Source of the DNA: Solimonas marina
GTDB taxonomy: Bacteria > Pseudomonadota > Gammaproteobacteria > Nevskiales > Nevskiaceae
DNA length: 64,000 nucleotides
Direction of reading: 5' to 3'
NCBI RefSeq assembly: GCF_012241385.1
Contig: NZ_JAAVXB010000002.1
Location: 124,001 to 188,000 of the forward strand
A model generated the notes under the pieces. The model saw nothing but the letters and a program-made list of their open reading frames with translations. It was not told the DNA's origin and made no database searches. The translations under genes and the position numbers were made by a program. This document shows, piece by piece, positions 19,915 through 28,621 of this stretch. Each line of letters starts with the position of its first letter. Position 1 is the stretch's first letter.

Positions 19915-20763
19915 TCAGGCGGCGTCGCGCAGCTTCGGAGTGGGAACAACCGCGGGCGCGGTGCGGTTGAGGTGGTCGAGTTCGACCCAGCGCACGACAT
20001 GGATCTTGCCGTCGAAGTCCTCAGCCAGGGCCGTGCAGCTTTCGACCCAATCGCCGCAGTTGTAGTACGTCACACCATCGATGTCGCGCGCTTCCGCATG
20101 ATGGATGTGACCGCAGACCACGCCGTCGAGTTCACGGCGCTGGCATTCGTGGGCGAGGGAAGTCTCGAACGTCGAGATCACGTTGACGGCGGTCTTGACG
20201 TGCTGCTTGGCAAAGGCCGACAGCGACCAGTAGCGCATGCCGAACAGCGCGCGGCCACGGTTGAACCATTGATTGAAGCGCATCGTGCCGTTGTAGAGGG
20301 CATCGCCGGCCAGCGCGATCCAGCGGTGATAGCGCGTAATGACATCGAACAGGTCACCGTGCAGGACCAGCAGCCGACGACCGTCCGCTGTTTCGTGGAC
20401 GTGCTCGTTGACGAGCCGGATATTGCCGATTTCGAGTTCGTAGCCGACGAACTTGCGCAGGAACTCGTCGTGGTTGCCGGTCACGTAGAGCACCTGGGTG
20501 CCGCGCTTGGCCTTGGTCAGAATCTTGCGCACCACGTTGGTGTGCTCCTGCGGCCAGAACCAGGTGCTGCGTAGGCGCCAGCCGTCGATGATGTCGCCGA
20601 CCAGATAGAGCGTCTCGCAGTCATTGCGCTTGAGAAACTCGACGAGATGCTCGGCCTTGCAGTCGGGCGTGCCGAGATGCACGTCGGAGATCCAGATCGT
20701 GCGGTAGCGCGGCTTGCTGCCGGCGGCGGAGCGGGGCTTCTTGCGTGGCGTCGTCGCTTTCAT
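19915..20763 (-). CDS. LpxH-like metallophosphoesterase, copy B
   Basis: This paralogue of the downstream gene has about 282 residues from ATG at 20763, or 294 from 20799. It keeps SDVHLG, VGDIIDG, GNHDEF, LHGDLFD and GHIHHAE, so it should bind two metals and hydrolyse phosphoesters or pyrophosphates. It also has a basic N-terminal stretch (KATTPRKKPRS) that copy A lacks. Neither start has a clear ribosome site. Tandem duplication is the simplest explanation, and different substrates for the two copies are possible. Confidence 0.82.
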   Translation of the reverse strand: MKATTPRKKPRSAAGSKPRYRTIWISDVHLGTPDCKAEHLVEFLKRNDCETLYLVGDIIDGWRLRSTWFWPQEHTNVVRKILTKAKRGTQVLYVTGNHDEFLRKFVGYELEIGNIRLVNEHVHETADGRRLLVLHGDLFDVITRYHRWIALAGDALYNGTMRFNQWFNRGRALFGMRYWSLSAFAKQHVKTAVNVISTFETSLAHECQRRELDGVVCGHIHHAEARDIDGVTYYNCGDWVESCTALAEDFDGKIHVVRWVELDHLNRTAPAVVPTPKLRDAA

Positions 20764-20847
20764 GACGCGAACATCGTCGGCGATGGCGATGATTGGCATG
20801 TGACGGCGTGATGACGTTTTGATGAATGCGCCTGCGCCGCGCCCACG

Positions 20848-20876
20848 AAAAAGGGCGCGGTGTCGCCACCGCGCCC
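20848..20876 (-). terminator. Intrinsic terminator of the lipoprotein gene
   Basis: A ten-base perfect stem, GGGCGCGGTG and CACCGCGCCC with a TCGC loop, is followed on the minus strand by five T residues. It lies 20 bases after the stop of the minus-strand lipoprotein gene and ends the OmpA-lipoprotein unit. Confidence 0.85.
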
Positions 20877-20897
20877 TCGTTCATTTCACCGCCTCGA

Positions 20898-21746
20898 TCA
20901 GGTGCCCGAATCGGTCGGTGCGGTGACGAAGTCGCCGCCCGTGCAGAGTTCGTGCACGTACATCGCGTCACCGACGTTGGCCGACAGCAGCGTCGTCGAC
21001 AGCGAGACCGTCGCGCGCGTGAACGCCTTCTTGGTCTTGATGCCGAGGAAGATCGACTTGTCACCGAGTACCGTGGCGCCGAGCAGGTCGACCGCGTTCT
21101 GCGTGAAGTCCACCGTTTCCAGCGGCGTCGACGCGTCGCCGTCATAGGTGCTGACGGTGATCTGGTTGAGCAGCGATGCATCGACGGTGCCGGCCGGGAA
21201 CGACAGGCCAAAGACCGCATACGTGCCGGCCGGCACGGAGTCCGGGAAGATCACCGACTCATCGACCGAGTCGAGCCCGACCAGGCCGCCGAGCGTCTGC
21301 GTGAAGGTGGCATACGTCGACAGATCACCGTCGATGACGTTGTCCGGTTCGGTGACGCTGGCGAGCAGCGTCGTCAGCGTGTCGCCGCCCAGCACGCCGA
21401 GCAGGGTGTTGAGCAGGCCGCCGACGAGGCCACCGCTGCCGACTTCGGTGGTCGCCGTGCCGTAGGCCGCTGCACCGGTCTTGCAGACGAAGCCCTGGCC
21501 GTCTTCGCCGACCGGCGTTTCGGCAACGCCGTCGCCATCGTCGTCCTCGTTGACGACGGTCGGAACCGACCCGTCGTTGGGGCCGAGGCCGCCGTTGGCA
21601 TCGCTGCCGTCGCCGCTGCTGCCGTCGTCGCCGATGATGGCGCCGCTGTCCTGTCCGGTGCCATCCGCTTCGCAGCCGGCGAGTCCGAAGACCGCCACGA
21701 TGCTGGCGGCGATCAGGGTTTTCTTGAGCATGTCAGAGAGATTCAT
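20898..21746 (-). CDS. Hypothetical low-complexity lipoprotein
   Basis: This 282-residue protein has a signal segment and lipobox LAGC (Cys25), so it is probably an outer-membrane lipoprotein. After the cysteine comes a Gly/Asp/Ser-rich linker (residues about 26-75). A folded part of Val/Thr/Leu-rich beta-like sequence follows, with a C-terminal cysteine in the CTGG motif. No family was recognised. It starts 14 bases after the OmpA gene, so the two are co-transcribed, and it is followed by a terminator. Confidence 0.75.
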   Translation of the reverse strand: MNLSDMLKKTLIAASIVAVFGLAGCEADGTGQDSGAIIGDDGSSGDGSDANGGLGPNDGSVPTVVNEDDDGDGVAETPVGEDGQGFVCKTGAAAYGTATTEVGSGGLVGGLLNTLLGVLGGDTLTTLLASVTEPDNVIDGDLSTYATFTQTLGGLVGLDSVDESVIFPDSVPAGTYAVFGLSFPAGTVDASLLNQITVSTYDGDASTPLETVDFTQNAVDLLGATVLGDKSIFLGIKTKKAFTRATVSLSTTLLSANVGDAMYVHELCTGGDFVTAPTDSGT

Positions 21747-21760
21747 GTGTGGAGCCCCAA

Positions 21761-22885
21761 TCAGTTCAGGATGCGAAGTTCGACGCGGCGGTTACGCTCG
21801 CGGCCGTCGGCGGTGCTGTTGTCGGCGATCGGTTCGGATTCGCCATAGCCCTTGGCCGTCATCTGGTCCTGCGGAACGCCGTGATCGACGAAGTACTGGA
21901 CCACCGCCTGCGCACGGCCCTCGGACAGCTTCTGGTTGTAGCTGTCGCTGCCGATGTTGTCGGTGTGGCCGGCCACTTCAACCTTCATGTCCGGATACTT
22001 CTTGAGGATGCCGACGGCCCAGTCGAGGATGGTTTCGGCATCCGGGCGCAGACGGGTCTTGTTGAACTCGAAGGTCACGCCCTTGAGGTTGATGACCTTG
22101 TCGAGCGGGCAGCCGTCACCATCGACGCGCGAACCGGCCGGCGTATCGGGACACTTGTCCTTGTCGTCGACAACACCGTCGCCATCGCTGTCGAGCAGGC
22201 CGGTCGGGACCTTGACGACCTGCGGTTCGGTGTTCGCTGCCGCGACCTCGACCTGCTTCTCCTTGAACAGCGGGATTTCGATGCCGAGCGAGTAGCGAAT
22301 GTCGCCGTAGTTCTCGGCGAAGAAGTCGTAGACGTAGCGCACGTCCGCACGCAGGCGGATCTGTCCGGTCTTGGTGATCGGACCGGTGACAACGCCGACG
22401 CCACCATTGACGAAGCCGCTGAAGCCGTCGTCGTGTGCGCCGTTCGGGTAGATGTCGTTGTACGTGCCGCCGCCGCCGACCAGCACGAACGGCGTCAAAT
22501 GCGTACGGTCGCCGAACGCATAGAACAGATCCGCGCCCAGGCCGTAGTTATAGAAGTCGGTGCGCAGCTGCTTGCCGGTCTCGATGCCTTCGTACCAGCC
22601 ATGGAGCTCATAACCCCAGCGCTTTTCACTCTGCCAGCCGTAGAGCACGTCCATGCCGCCGCCGTGCTTGGTGTCGGCATTGCCGAAGCCGCGATCCTTG
22701 TCCGGGTCCAGATAGAAACCCTGAATGCCGATATAGCTCGGTGAAACGAGCTCGGTCGACAGGGTGGTATCGCTGCTGGTGCTGGACTCGTCGCTCGGCG
22801 TTGCCGACGTGTCGGCATCCTGAGCGTGAGCCGCGGATGCTGCCAGCACCATTGCGGCGCTGATGACCCCAAATGCAATTTTCAT
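21761..22885 (-). CDS. OmpA-family outer-membrane protein with TSP3 repeat
   Basis: This 374-residue protein has a signal peptide ending in AHA, an N-terminal eight-stranded-type beta-barrel, one thrombospondin type 3-like calcium-binding stretch (DSDGDGVVDDKDKCPD...) and a C-terminal OmpA peptidoglycan-binding domain. That domain has the usual VEVAGHTDNIGS and NRRVEL motifs. It tethers the outer membrane to the cell wall. ATG at 22885 is chosen because of the signal peptide and a GGAG eight bases upstream; the frame is open 42 codons further. Confidence 0.93.
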   Translation of the reverse strand: MKIAFGVISAAMVLAASAAHAQDADTSATPSDESSTSSDTTLSTELVSPSYIGIQGFYLDPDKDRGFGNADTKHGGGMDVLYGWQSEKRWGYELHGWYEGIETGKQLRTDFYNYGLGADLFYAFGDRTHLTPFVLVGGGGTYNDIYPNGAHDDGFSGFVNGGVGVVTGPITKTGQIRLRADVRYVYDFFAENYGDIRYSLGIEIPLFKEKQVEVAAANTEPQVVKVPTGLLDSDGDGVVDDKDKCPDTPAGSRVDGDGCPLDKVINLKGVTFEFNKTRLRPDAETILDWAVGILKKYPDMKVEVAGHTDNIGSDSYNQKLSEGRAQAVVQYFVDHGVPQDQMTAKGYGESEPIADNSTADGRERNRRVELRILN

Positions 22886-23167
22886 GAGAACTCCAATGTT
22901 CCGAGAGAGCCGGCCCGACAACCTTGTCGTCCCTTCGCGCATGCAGCCGGCGTCACACTTCCTTGCCTCTACCCTGGGAACACAGCCCACATCGCGCGAC
23001 TTCGCTACCACCGTGACGCACGAAACGCCGGCGGCCGAACGTCTTCTCCGTCGGCGACCTGCGTTTGTATTCGAAGCTGTCTCCCTCCCTTGTCAATTTA
23101 AAGAAAAAACATACAAATGGAAGTAGGAAAAATCTGACATTTAGCCCGGGCGCGTGATATAGCGCAC
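22886..23167. other. Intergenic leader region of the OmpA gene
   Basis: There is no gene in this stretch. It should hold the promoter of the minus-strand OmpA gene. On the minus strand a perfect TTGACA lies at 23091-23096, but the -10 position 17 bases on (CGAATA) is poor, so the promoter is only a candidate. Around 23085-23135 the DNA is clearly A/T-rich compared with its surroundings. Nothing else is seen. Confidence 0.4.
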
Positions 23168-23195
23168 AAAAAAAAGCCCGCCGTTAGGCGGGCTT
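23168..23195 (-). terminator. Intrinsic terminator of the DUF1302 gene
   Basis: The perfect stem AAGCCCGCC / GGCGGGCTT with a GTTA loop is followed on the minus strand by a run of eight T residues. It lies 28 bases beyond the stop of the minus-strand DUF1302 gene. Confidence 0.92.
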
Positions 23196-23222
23196 ACCAA
23201 AACATGACAGGTCAGACAGTGA

Positions 23223-25739
23223 CTAGAACTGCAGACGGACAAAGGCCTGAGCGAAGTCGCGATCACGTAACAGGTTGTTTTCGCCGCCGCCGAAGTACCA
23301 GGTATAGCCCAGTGTGAACGACAGCGCACTGCGATAGCGCGTCTCCAGCGTGGCGACCATGGACTTGCGGCCCTCGACGAAGTTTTCTGCCGGCCCCGGC
23401 GACGTACCCTTGACGTCCTGCGACCAGATCAGCATCGGCTGCAGGCTGATCGACGGCAGCACGCTTTCGTACTTGATGATGCTGATCAGGCGGTAGCCCC
23501 ACGAGAACTTGTCGACGAAGTCCTTGAGGTTGGCCTGATGCGGGTTGAAGCGCAGACCGTCCGGGCCGTTGTAGCAGGCCTTGTTCGTCGAGCAGGCCTG
23601 GCGCGAGCCGTTCGCACCGCTGCCGTCGGCGCCCGCCGAGGCATGCGTGTAGACGCCCGGCGCATCGATCTGCAGCTCGTCGAGCGGCGGCAGGCCCGGA
23701 ATCCATACCGCACCGGCTTCGCCCACCAGCTGGATCTGGTCGGCACCGATGAAGTTGTCGGTGTTGCCGAGTACGCGCGTGAAGCCGAGGTCGAACTGAT
23801 ACATGTCGAGCCGCTCGTAACCGCGGATATAGCCCGGGTTGTGACGATCGAGCTTCTGCGAGTAGTCGGTGCCCGGGTTTTCGCCGACGGTGCCGCCGCG
23901 ATACGGAATGACGAAGCTCGGATACGAGCGCGCCGAGCCGGGCAGGTGGCCGACCAGCAGGTTGACGGTATCCGGATGCGCCGAATCGACGTCGCTGCTG
24001 CCGTAGTAGGTGCGCGAGCCGTCTTCGGCGAAGCCGTAGCCGGCGGTCGTTCCTTGACAGGTCTGCGTGTTGCCGCAGCTCGTCAGCGTCGGCGCCAGCG
24101 CTGCGAAGCCGAGGTCGGCGATTGAAACCTGCATCGGCTGGTTCGGACGGTACGAGACTTCACCCTGCAGCGAGTAATCGCCGATCGAGGTGTTGAAGCT
24201 GGCGCCGAACATGTGGATGTTCTCGGGGTACTCGAACACGATGCGCGGATTGTCGAGTTCGGCGGAATCCGACAGCGTCGCGTTCGGGTCGCCACCGAGC
24301 AGCAGGCCGTTGAGGGTCTGCAACGCAGCCACCGGATTGCTCAGCGCGCCCAGGTCGCCGAGCACGCCGGGGCGATTGGCGATCAGATTGATCGAGTCCG
24401 CCTGCAGCTGCTGACGCGCGGTCGCGTCGGCGACCGCCGGGATGTTGCCGCAGGCCTGGAAGAACGTCACGGTGTTGACGACCTTGGCGTTGTGGCTGCA
24501 CGAGGTCGGCGCTGCGAAGAAGCTGATGTACGGCAGGCGCGAGTGATAGTTCATGAAGTACGCGCCGAACTCGGTCCCGGAGCCGAGGTTTTCCGCGTAG
24601 TACTTGAACGCCACGCCGAACTGGCCGTGCGTGCTCGGCTCCCAGTCGCGCTGGCGATAGAGCGTGCCGGTGGTCGGCGTGATCAACGTCAGCGGATTGT
24701 CGAGATAGCCCTTGCGCGTATTGGCGGTGTCGCCATCAAATGCGCGCTCGGGATCGTCGGCCGCCGAGCCGAAGCTGAAATTGACGCTGTCGCCGGCATT
24801 GTTGGTGCCGAGGTCGTTGGTGGCGAAATAGCTGCCCGGCGGCGGCGCGTCGATCGGCTGCCATTCGAGCTGATAGAAGCCCTCGATGGTGGCGCCGTAG
24901 AACGGTTCGAAGCTGGCGAACGCCATGCCGATCGGCGTGAACACTTCCTCGACCTGGGTGCCGACGCGGTAGAGGTTGTTGGCGTTGACCGGGTTGGCCG
25001 AGTTGATGCTGCCGATTGCCAGCAGCGTCGATTCGCCCCAGTTGACGGTCTGACGGCCGATCTTGAACGTCAGGTCGTGGCCTTCCCAGAACGGGATCGG
25101 CACCGAGCCGTAGAAGTTGGCATCGAGCAGCTGGAAGTCGGAACCGACCGCGCGCAGCGTCTCGCCGTCGGTGCGGCGGATCTTTTCGTAGCCGCCCGGA
25201 CCATAGACGTGCGTGAAGTAGCGGTTGGAGATCGGGTCGCCGGTGATGCCGACCTGATCGACGTTCTGCGGCGTGATGATGTTGCGATGCGTTTCGTTGA
25301 AGTCGTTGTTGACGAAATCGTAGAAATACAGCCAACGGGCATAGACGCCGAAGTTGTTCCAGTTCAGCGACAAGTCCTGGGTGATCTTCGCGACCGCCTG
25401 CGTCAGATCGCCCTTGTTGTAGTTGATGTCGCCGTCATCGGTGCGCATCGCATACGCGCCGGGCAGGCTGCCCAGGCGCTCGGACGGGTAGACCTGATCG
25501 CGGAACAAGCCCTGGCAGGTCTGATACTGACCGCTGCAGCCGCCTGGGGTGAGGTCCGCCTTGCCGATCAGATTCTTCGACTGCGACTCCGTGCGGATCG
25601 CGGCGCCGAGACTGGCCGTGGTGTTGAAAGTGCCCGTGATGTCGCCGTCGAGCATGTCGAAACTCAATGCAAATGCGGGCGCACTTGCCATCGCGATCGC
25701 GACCCCGGAAGCGCCGACCGCAATCCTCCATCCCTTCAT
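23223..25739 (-). CDS. DUF1302 family outer-membrane protein
   Basis: This 838-residue exported protein has a signal peptide ending in AFA and repeated aromatic beta-strand patterns typical of a large outer-membrane barrel. The family features include the WGESTLLAIGSINSANP region, the YPENIHMFGASFNTSIG segment and a C-terminal FVEGRK...GYTWYFGGG strand pair ending in Phe. DUF1302 proteins are common in bacteria that use hydrophobic compounds, often with DUF1329 partners; their exact role is not established. A strong GGGGAGA precedes the ATG. A 708-residue paralogue lies at 44816. Confidence 0.9.
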   Translation of the reverse strand: MKGWRIAVGASGVAIAMASAPAFALSFDMLDGDITGTFNTTASLGAAIRTESQSKNLIGKADLTPGGCSGQYQTCQGLFRDQVYPSERLGSLPGAYAMRTDDGDINYNKGDLTQAVAKITQDLSLNWNNFGVYARWLYFYDFVNNDFNETHRNIITPQNVDQVGITGDPISNRYFTHVYGPGGYEKIRRTDGETLRAVGSDFQLLDANFYGSVPIPFWEGHDLTFKIGRQTVNWGESTLLAIGSINSANPVNANNLYRVGTQVEEVFTPIGMAFASFEPFYGATIEGFYQLEWQPIDAPPPGSYFATNDLGTNNAGDSVNFSFGSAADDPERAFDGDTANTRKGYLDNPLTLITPTTGTLYRQRDWEPSTHGQFGVAFKYYAENLGSGTEFGAYFMNYHSRLPYISFFAAPTSCSHNAKVVNTVTFFQACGNIPAVADATARQQLQADSINLIANRPGVLGDLGALSNPVAALQTLNGLLLGGDPNATLSDSAELDNPRIVFEYPENIHMFGASFNTSIGDYSLQGEVSYRPNQPMQVSIADLGFAALAPTLTSCGNTQTCQGTTAGYGFAEDGSRTYYGSSDVDSAHPDTVNLLVGHLPGSARSYPSFVIPYRGGTVGENPGTDYSQKLDRHNPGYIRGYERLDMYQFDLGFTRVLGNTDNFIGADQIQLVGEAGAVWIPGLPPLDELQIDAPGVYTHASAGADGSGANGSRQACSTNKACYNGPDGLRFNPHQANLKDFVDKFSWGYRLISIIKYESVLPSISLQPMLIWSQDVKGTSPGPAENFVEGRKSMVATLETRYRSALSFTLGYTWYFGGGENNLLRDRDFAQAFVRLQF

Positions 25740-25881
25740 TTTTATCTCCCCGATGTCCCAGATTCTGCATTTACCAGGACGAAGATGGGACTACGTCATG
25801 GTTATGGCCGAACGTACCACGGACGCAATGCAAAAAAAATGGCACGCGAAGCACATACGCGCACTTTTTCAGCAAATGGGT

Positions 25882-26772
25882 TCAATACCCGCAGGACTTT
25901 AGAAAGTCGCGCACGGTGGCGGCCGTGCGATCCGGGTCTTCGAGCATGAAGCAGTGGCCGCCGGCTTGGGCCTGCAGATGCGCGGCGGGGTGTCGCTTGC
26001 GGATCAGCCGCGCGCTATGCCGAAGGAAGGGGTAGCTGTCGGCGCCCATGATCACCAGCACCGGGCAGTGGATGTGCGGCCACGCGCGCCAGGGGTAGAT
26101 CGGGTGATTGAAGATCGCCGCTTCTTCTTGTTTCGGGCAGCACAGCACCCGCGAGCCATCGGCGTCGTCGCGCGTGGCGTATTCGACGAAGCACTCGAAG
26201 GCGTCGTCGCGCCAGCCGCGATAGATGCCACGGCCTTGCAGGCGTGCACGGACCGCGTCGCGCGACTCCCAGCGATCGCGGCGCCGCAGTGCCCCGCGCG
26301 ACAGCGGATTGCCGCCGACGGCGGCCGACAGGCGCGTGACCGCGTAGTGCAATGGCGGCAGCAGGATGGGGTCGAGCAGAACCAGCGCTCCGAAGCGCTG
26401 CGGATTTTCGGCGGCCGCGCACAGCGTCAGTGCGGCGCCGTAGCTATGGCCCATGCCGATCAGCGGTTTACCGGCCAGGCCCTGGTCGGCGATGACCGGC
26501 TCGATACGGCGCATGATCGCGGGCGTGCCCGAGAAGTGCTGTGGAGGCTCGCTGGCGCCATGGCCTTCGATGTCGTGACAGAACAAGCCGTAGTCCGGCA
26601 GCAGGCCTGCCAGGAGTGGCCAGTAGACGCCGCCGCAGAAGCCGTTGCCGTGCACGAAGTGAATCGTATGAGGCGGCCCGTCGTAGCGGCGGCCGCGCAG
26701 CAGCGGCCCGCCGCCGGCCCGGGACTGCCAGGCTTGTGTGCGGTCGTGATAGGCACTGACGACGACAGACAT
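25882..26772 (-). CDS. Alpha/beta hydrolase
   Basis: This 296-residue cytoplasmic hydrolase of the alpha/beta fold has an oxyanion HGNG motif, a nucleophile elbow GHSYGA, an acidic candidate in IMGADS and the catalytic His in GGHCFM near the C-terminus. The substrate is unknown. It lies 19 bases downstream of a second alpha/beta hydrolase in the same direction, so the pair is probably co-transcribed. The DUF1302 outer-membrane gene follows it. Confidence 0.87.
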   Translation of the reverse strand: MSVVVSAYHDRTQAWQSRAGGGPLLRGRRYDGPPHTIHFVHGNGFCGGVYWPLLAGLLPDYGLFCHDIEGHGASEPPQHFSGTPAIMRRIEPVIADQGLAGKPLIGMGHSYGAALTLCAAAENPQRFGALVLLDPILLPPLHYAVTRLSAAVGGNPLSRGALRRRDRWESRDAVRARLQGRGIYRGWRDDAFECFVEYATRDDADGSRVLCCPKQEEAAIFNHPIYPWRAWPHIHCPVLVIMGADSYPFLRHSARLIRKRHPAAHLQAQAGGHCFMLEDPDRTAATVRDFLKSCGY

Positions 26773-26791
26773 GACGAGCGTTCCGCTTCGT

Positions 26792-27652
26792 TCAGCGGCA
26801 AAGGAACGCGGCTATCGCGGCCGCTGTTTCCCGCGGGGCGTCGAAGTGCAGCATGTGCCCTGCGTCGGCGATCGTGATGTGCTCGCGATGGGCGAAGCAG
26901 GCGATCCGGGCTTCGCGCTCTTCATGGCTGATGGTCTTCAGGCCCAACGACTCGGCGGCATCGACGATCAGGGTCGGGGCGGTGACGCGGCGCCAGATCG
27001 CCATCGACTCGTCGACGCGGAACAGCCCCGGCATGTTGAGCTGATGGCGGGGATCGGCGAGCAGTCGCACGCGACCGCGCCCATCGTCGGCGCCCCAGCC
27101 CTGCGCGACGAACAATGCACGCGCCTCGCTCAACTGCGGGTGCTGAACGCGGACGCGCTCCGCCAGTGCTTCGTAAGAGGCATAGGTCTTGGCGCGCAGC
27201 GGTCGGCGTAGCTGCGTCAGCCAGCGTTGGTAACGATCCGGCGCGAGCTGCGGCGACATATTCGGCACGAACAAACCATCGAGCACGACCAGGCGCGTGA
27301 CCCGCTCTGGCCTCAAACCGGCATAGAGGCTGACGACCTGCGCGCCCATGCTGTGTCCGGCGAGCATGACCGTGCCGCTCGCACCGGCGTAGTGATCGAC
27401 GAGGGCATCGAGGTCGGCGACGTAATCGGCGAACCAGTAGCCGTCCGCCGGCCATTCGGTATGGCCGAGGCCGCGCCAGTCGGGCGCGGCGATCTGGCAA
27501 TGCGCCAGCAGCTCAGTCGCCAGGTCCTCGAAGGTGGCCGACGCGTCGAGAAATCCATGCCCCAGGATCAGCAGCGGCCGTGACGGGTCGCCCCAGCGGC
27601 GGACGTGATAGCGCAGACCTCGGATGCGAACGAACTCGGAGCGACTCGGCAC
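26792..27652 (-). CDS. Alpha/beta hydrolase
   Basis: This 286-residue alpha/beta hydrolase has HGFLD near the N-terminus, nucleophile elbow GHSMGA, a likely acid in the TLIVDAAES region and catalytic His in DAGHMLHFD. It belongs to the broad esterase/dehalogenase/C-C hydrolase group and the substrate cannot be assigned. It is only distantly similar to the adjacent hydrolase, so this is not a recent tandem copy. A SnoaL-like gene lies 76 bases upstream on the same strand. Confidence 0.87.
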   Translation of the reverse strand: MPSRSEFVRIRGLRYHVRRWGDPSRPLLILGHGFLDASATFEDLATELLAHCQIAAPDWRGLGHTEWPADGYWFADYVADLDALVDHYAGASGTVMLAGHSMGAQVVSLYAGLRPERVTRLVVLDGLFVPNMSPQLAPDRYQRWLTQLRRPLRAKTYASYEALAERVRVQHPQLSEARALFVAQGWGADDGRGRVRLLADPRHQLNMPGLFRVDESMAIWRRVTAPTLIVDAAESLGLKTISHEEREARIACFAHREHITIADAGHMLHFDAPRETAAAIAAFLCR

Positions 27653-27728
27653 AGGCGGGCGTCGGTGGCGGCGTGTAGCCCACGAGTATACGGGCCGGCG
27701 CCGCCGGTGCTCGGGGCGCGCGGCGAAT

Positions 27729-28235
27729 TCAGCGCAACGGAATCGAGGCGGTGAACGCGCCCTCGGCCATCGGCGCGCGCAGCGTCGTCATCGGCGTGAC
27801 ATGCGTGCTGGCGATCTTCCACTCGCCATCATCGACGATATAGCGGTCGCGGTACTCCATCGACACCTGCGTGACCGAGGCATCCAGGCGGTTGATCTGC
27901 ATGAACCACAGCGTCCATTCGCCGCTCGCGGTCTGATCATCGATCAGCTCGATCGACGGGTGTTTGCCGTGGTGGACGTCATGCACGAGCCAACCGTCGC
28001 CATGGTGGGCGAGTGCGACCTGGCTGAAGACCTCGACCAGACCCTCGCGATCGTTGAAGCGGCCGACCGGTCCGTAATCGATGTCGGCGCCGCTGCGGAC
28101 AAAACAGTCTCGAAATGCATCGGGGTCCTTGCGATCGCAGGCGCGCAGATAGCGGTACTTCAGCTGCTCGATGGCGCGGATGGCTTCGAGTCGGCGTACG
28201 CGGCGCAGCAGATCGTGCAGGTCATCGGTCGGCAT
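27729..28235 (-). CDS. SnoaL-like (NTF2-fold) protein
   Basis: This protein of about 168 residues has an NTF2/SnoaL-like fold: an initial helix (AIEQLKYRYLRACDRKD), the FRDCF...ADIDYG segment and later beta strands ending with WKIASTHV. The family includes scytalone dehydratase-like and ketosteroid isomerase-like enzymes, and also non-enzymes. A His pair in VHDVHHGKH could lie in the pocket. The start is uncertain (28235, 28274 or 28289), because none has a clear ribosome site. It heads a minus-strand run with two alpha/beta hydrolases. Confidence 0.72.
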   Translation of the reverse strand: MPTDDLHDLLRRVRRLEAIRAIEQLKYRYLRACDRKDPDAFRDCFVRSGADIDYGPVGRFNDREGLVEVFSQVALAHHGDGWLVHDVHHGKHPSIELIDDQTASGEWTLWFMQINRLDASVTQVSMEYRDRYIVDDGEWKIASTHVTPMTTLRAPMAEGAFTASIPLR

Positions 28236-28369
28236 AGGGAATCTTTGCGGCGGAATCGGGTCCACAGTAGCCATTGCCCGGAATATCAACCCGGTCCGAA
28301 TGGATGAGCTGCGCGGCTACCCCGGGAGCCAATTGAATTTTTCTAAACGACGGGGCCAAAAAAGATCAA

Positions 28370-28399
28370 TTGCTGCGACGCAACAAGCTGCGGTTAAAT
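28370..28399 (+). promoter_or_regulatory. Promoter and overlapping palindrome, sRNA copy 1
   Basis: A -35-like TTGCTG at 28370-28375 is followed after 18 bases by TTAAAT at 28394-28399. The -35 element is part of a 17-base inverted repeat, TTGCTGC-GAC-GCAACAA, with one mismatch. The palindrome is a plausible operator. It has the CTGC-N3-GCA layout reported for PhaR-type regulators, but assignment to any regulator is speculation. Confidence 0.6.
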
Positions 28400-28405
28400 A
28401 CACCC

Positions 28406-28511
28406 ATCGCGAGTGACGACGGTCTTGAACGCAAGACGCCACCCGCAAACGATCTCCTCCAGATCCCGCATGGGATCTATTAGGGCCACCCTCACCGGTG
28501 GCCTTTTTTTT
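28406..28511 (+). ncRNA. Candidate anti-Shine-Dalgarno small RNA, copy 1
   Basis: The transcript is predicted from the -10 element to the end of the U-tract, about 106 nt. In order it contains a hairpin GTCTT/AAGAC with a six-base loop, an unpaired C/A-rich stretch, CTCCTCC at 28454-28460, the hairpin AGATCCC/GGGATCT with a GCAT loop, and the terminator. CTCCTCC is complementary to strong ribosome binding sites, so the RNA probably blocks translation of several mRNAs. Start and end are inferred from sequence only. Confidence 0.75.
28484..28511 (+). terminator. Intrinsic terminator, sRNA copy 1
   Basis: Stem GGCCACC (28484-28490) pairs with GGTGGCC (28497-28503) across a six-base loop, followed by eight T residues. 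Confidence 0.93.
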
Positions 28512-28621
28512 GATTTTTCGATGCGGAACAAATGCTTGCTCGAAAGCGACCGTGGCTGTCGGGCGACAGTCGGCAAGACTATTAGTTAGTTTTTCTAACC
28601 TTAACCATCAAAAAAGATCAA

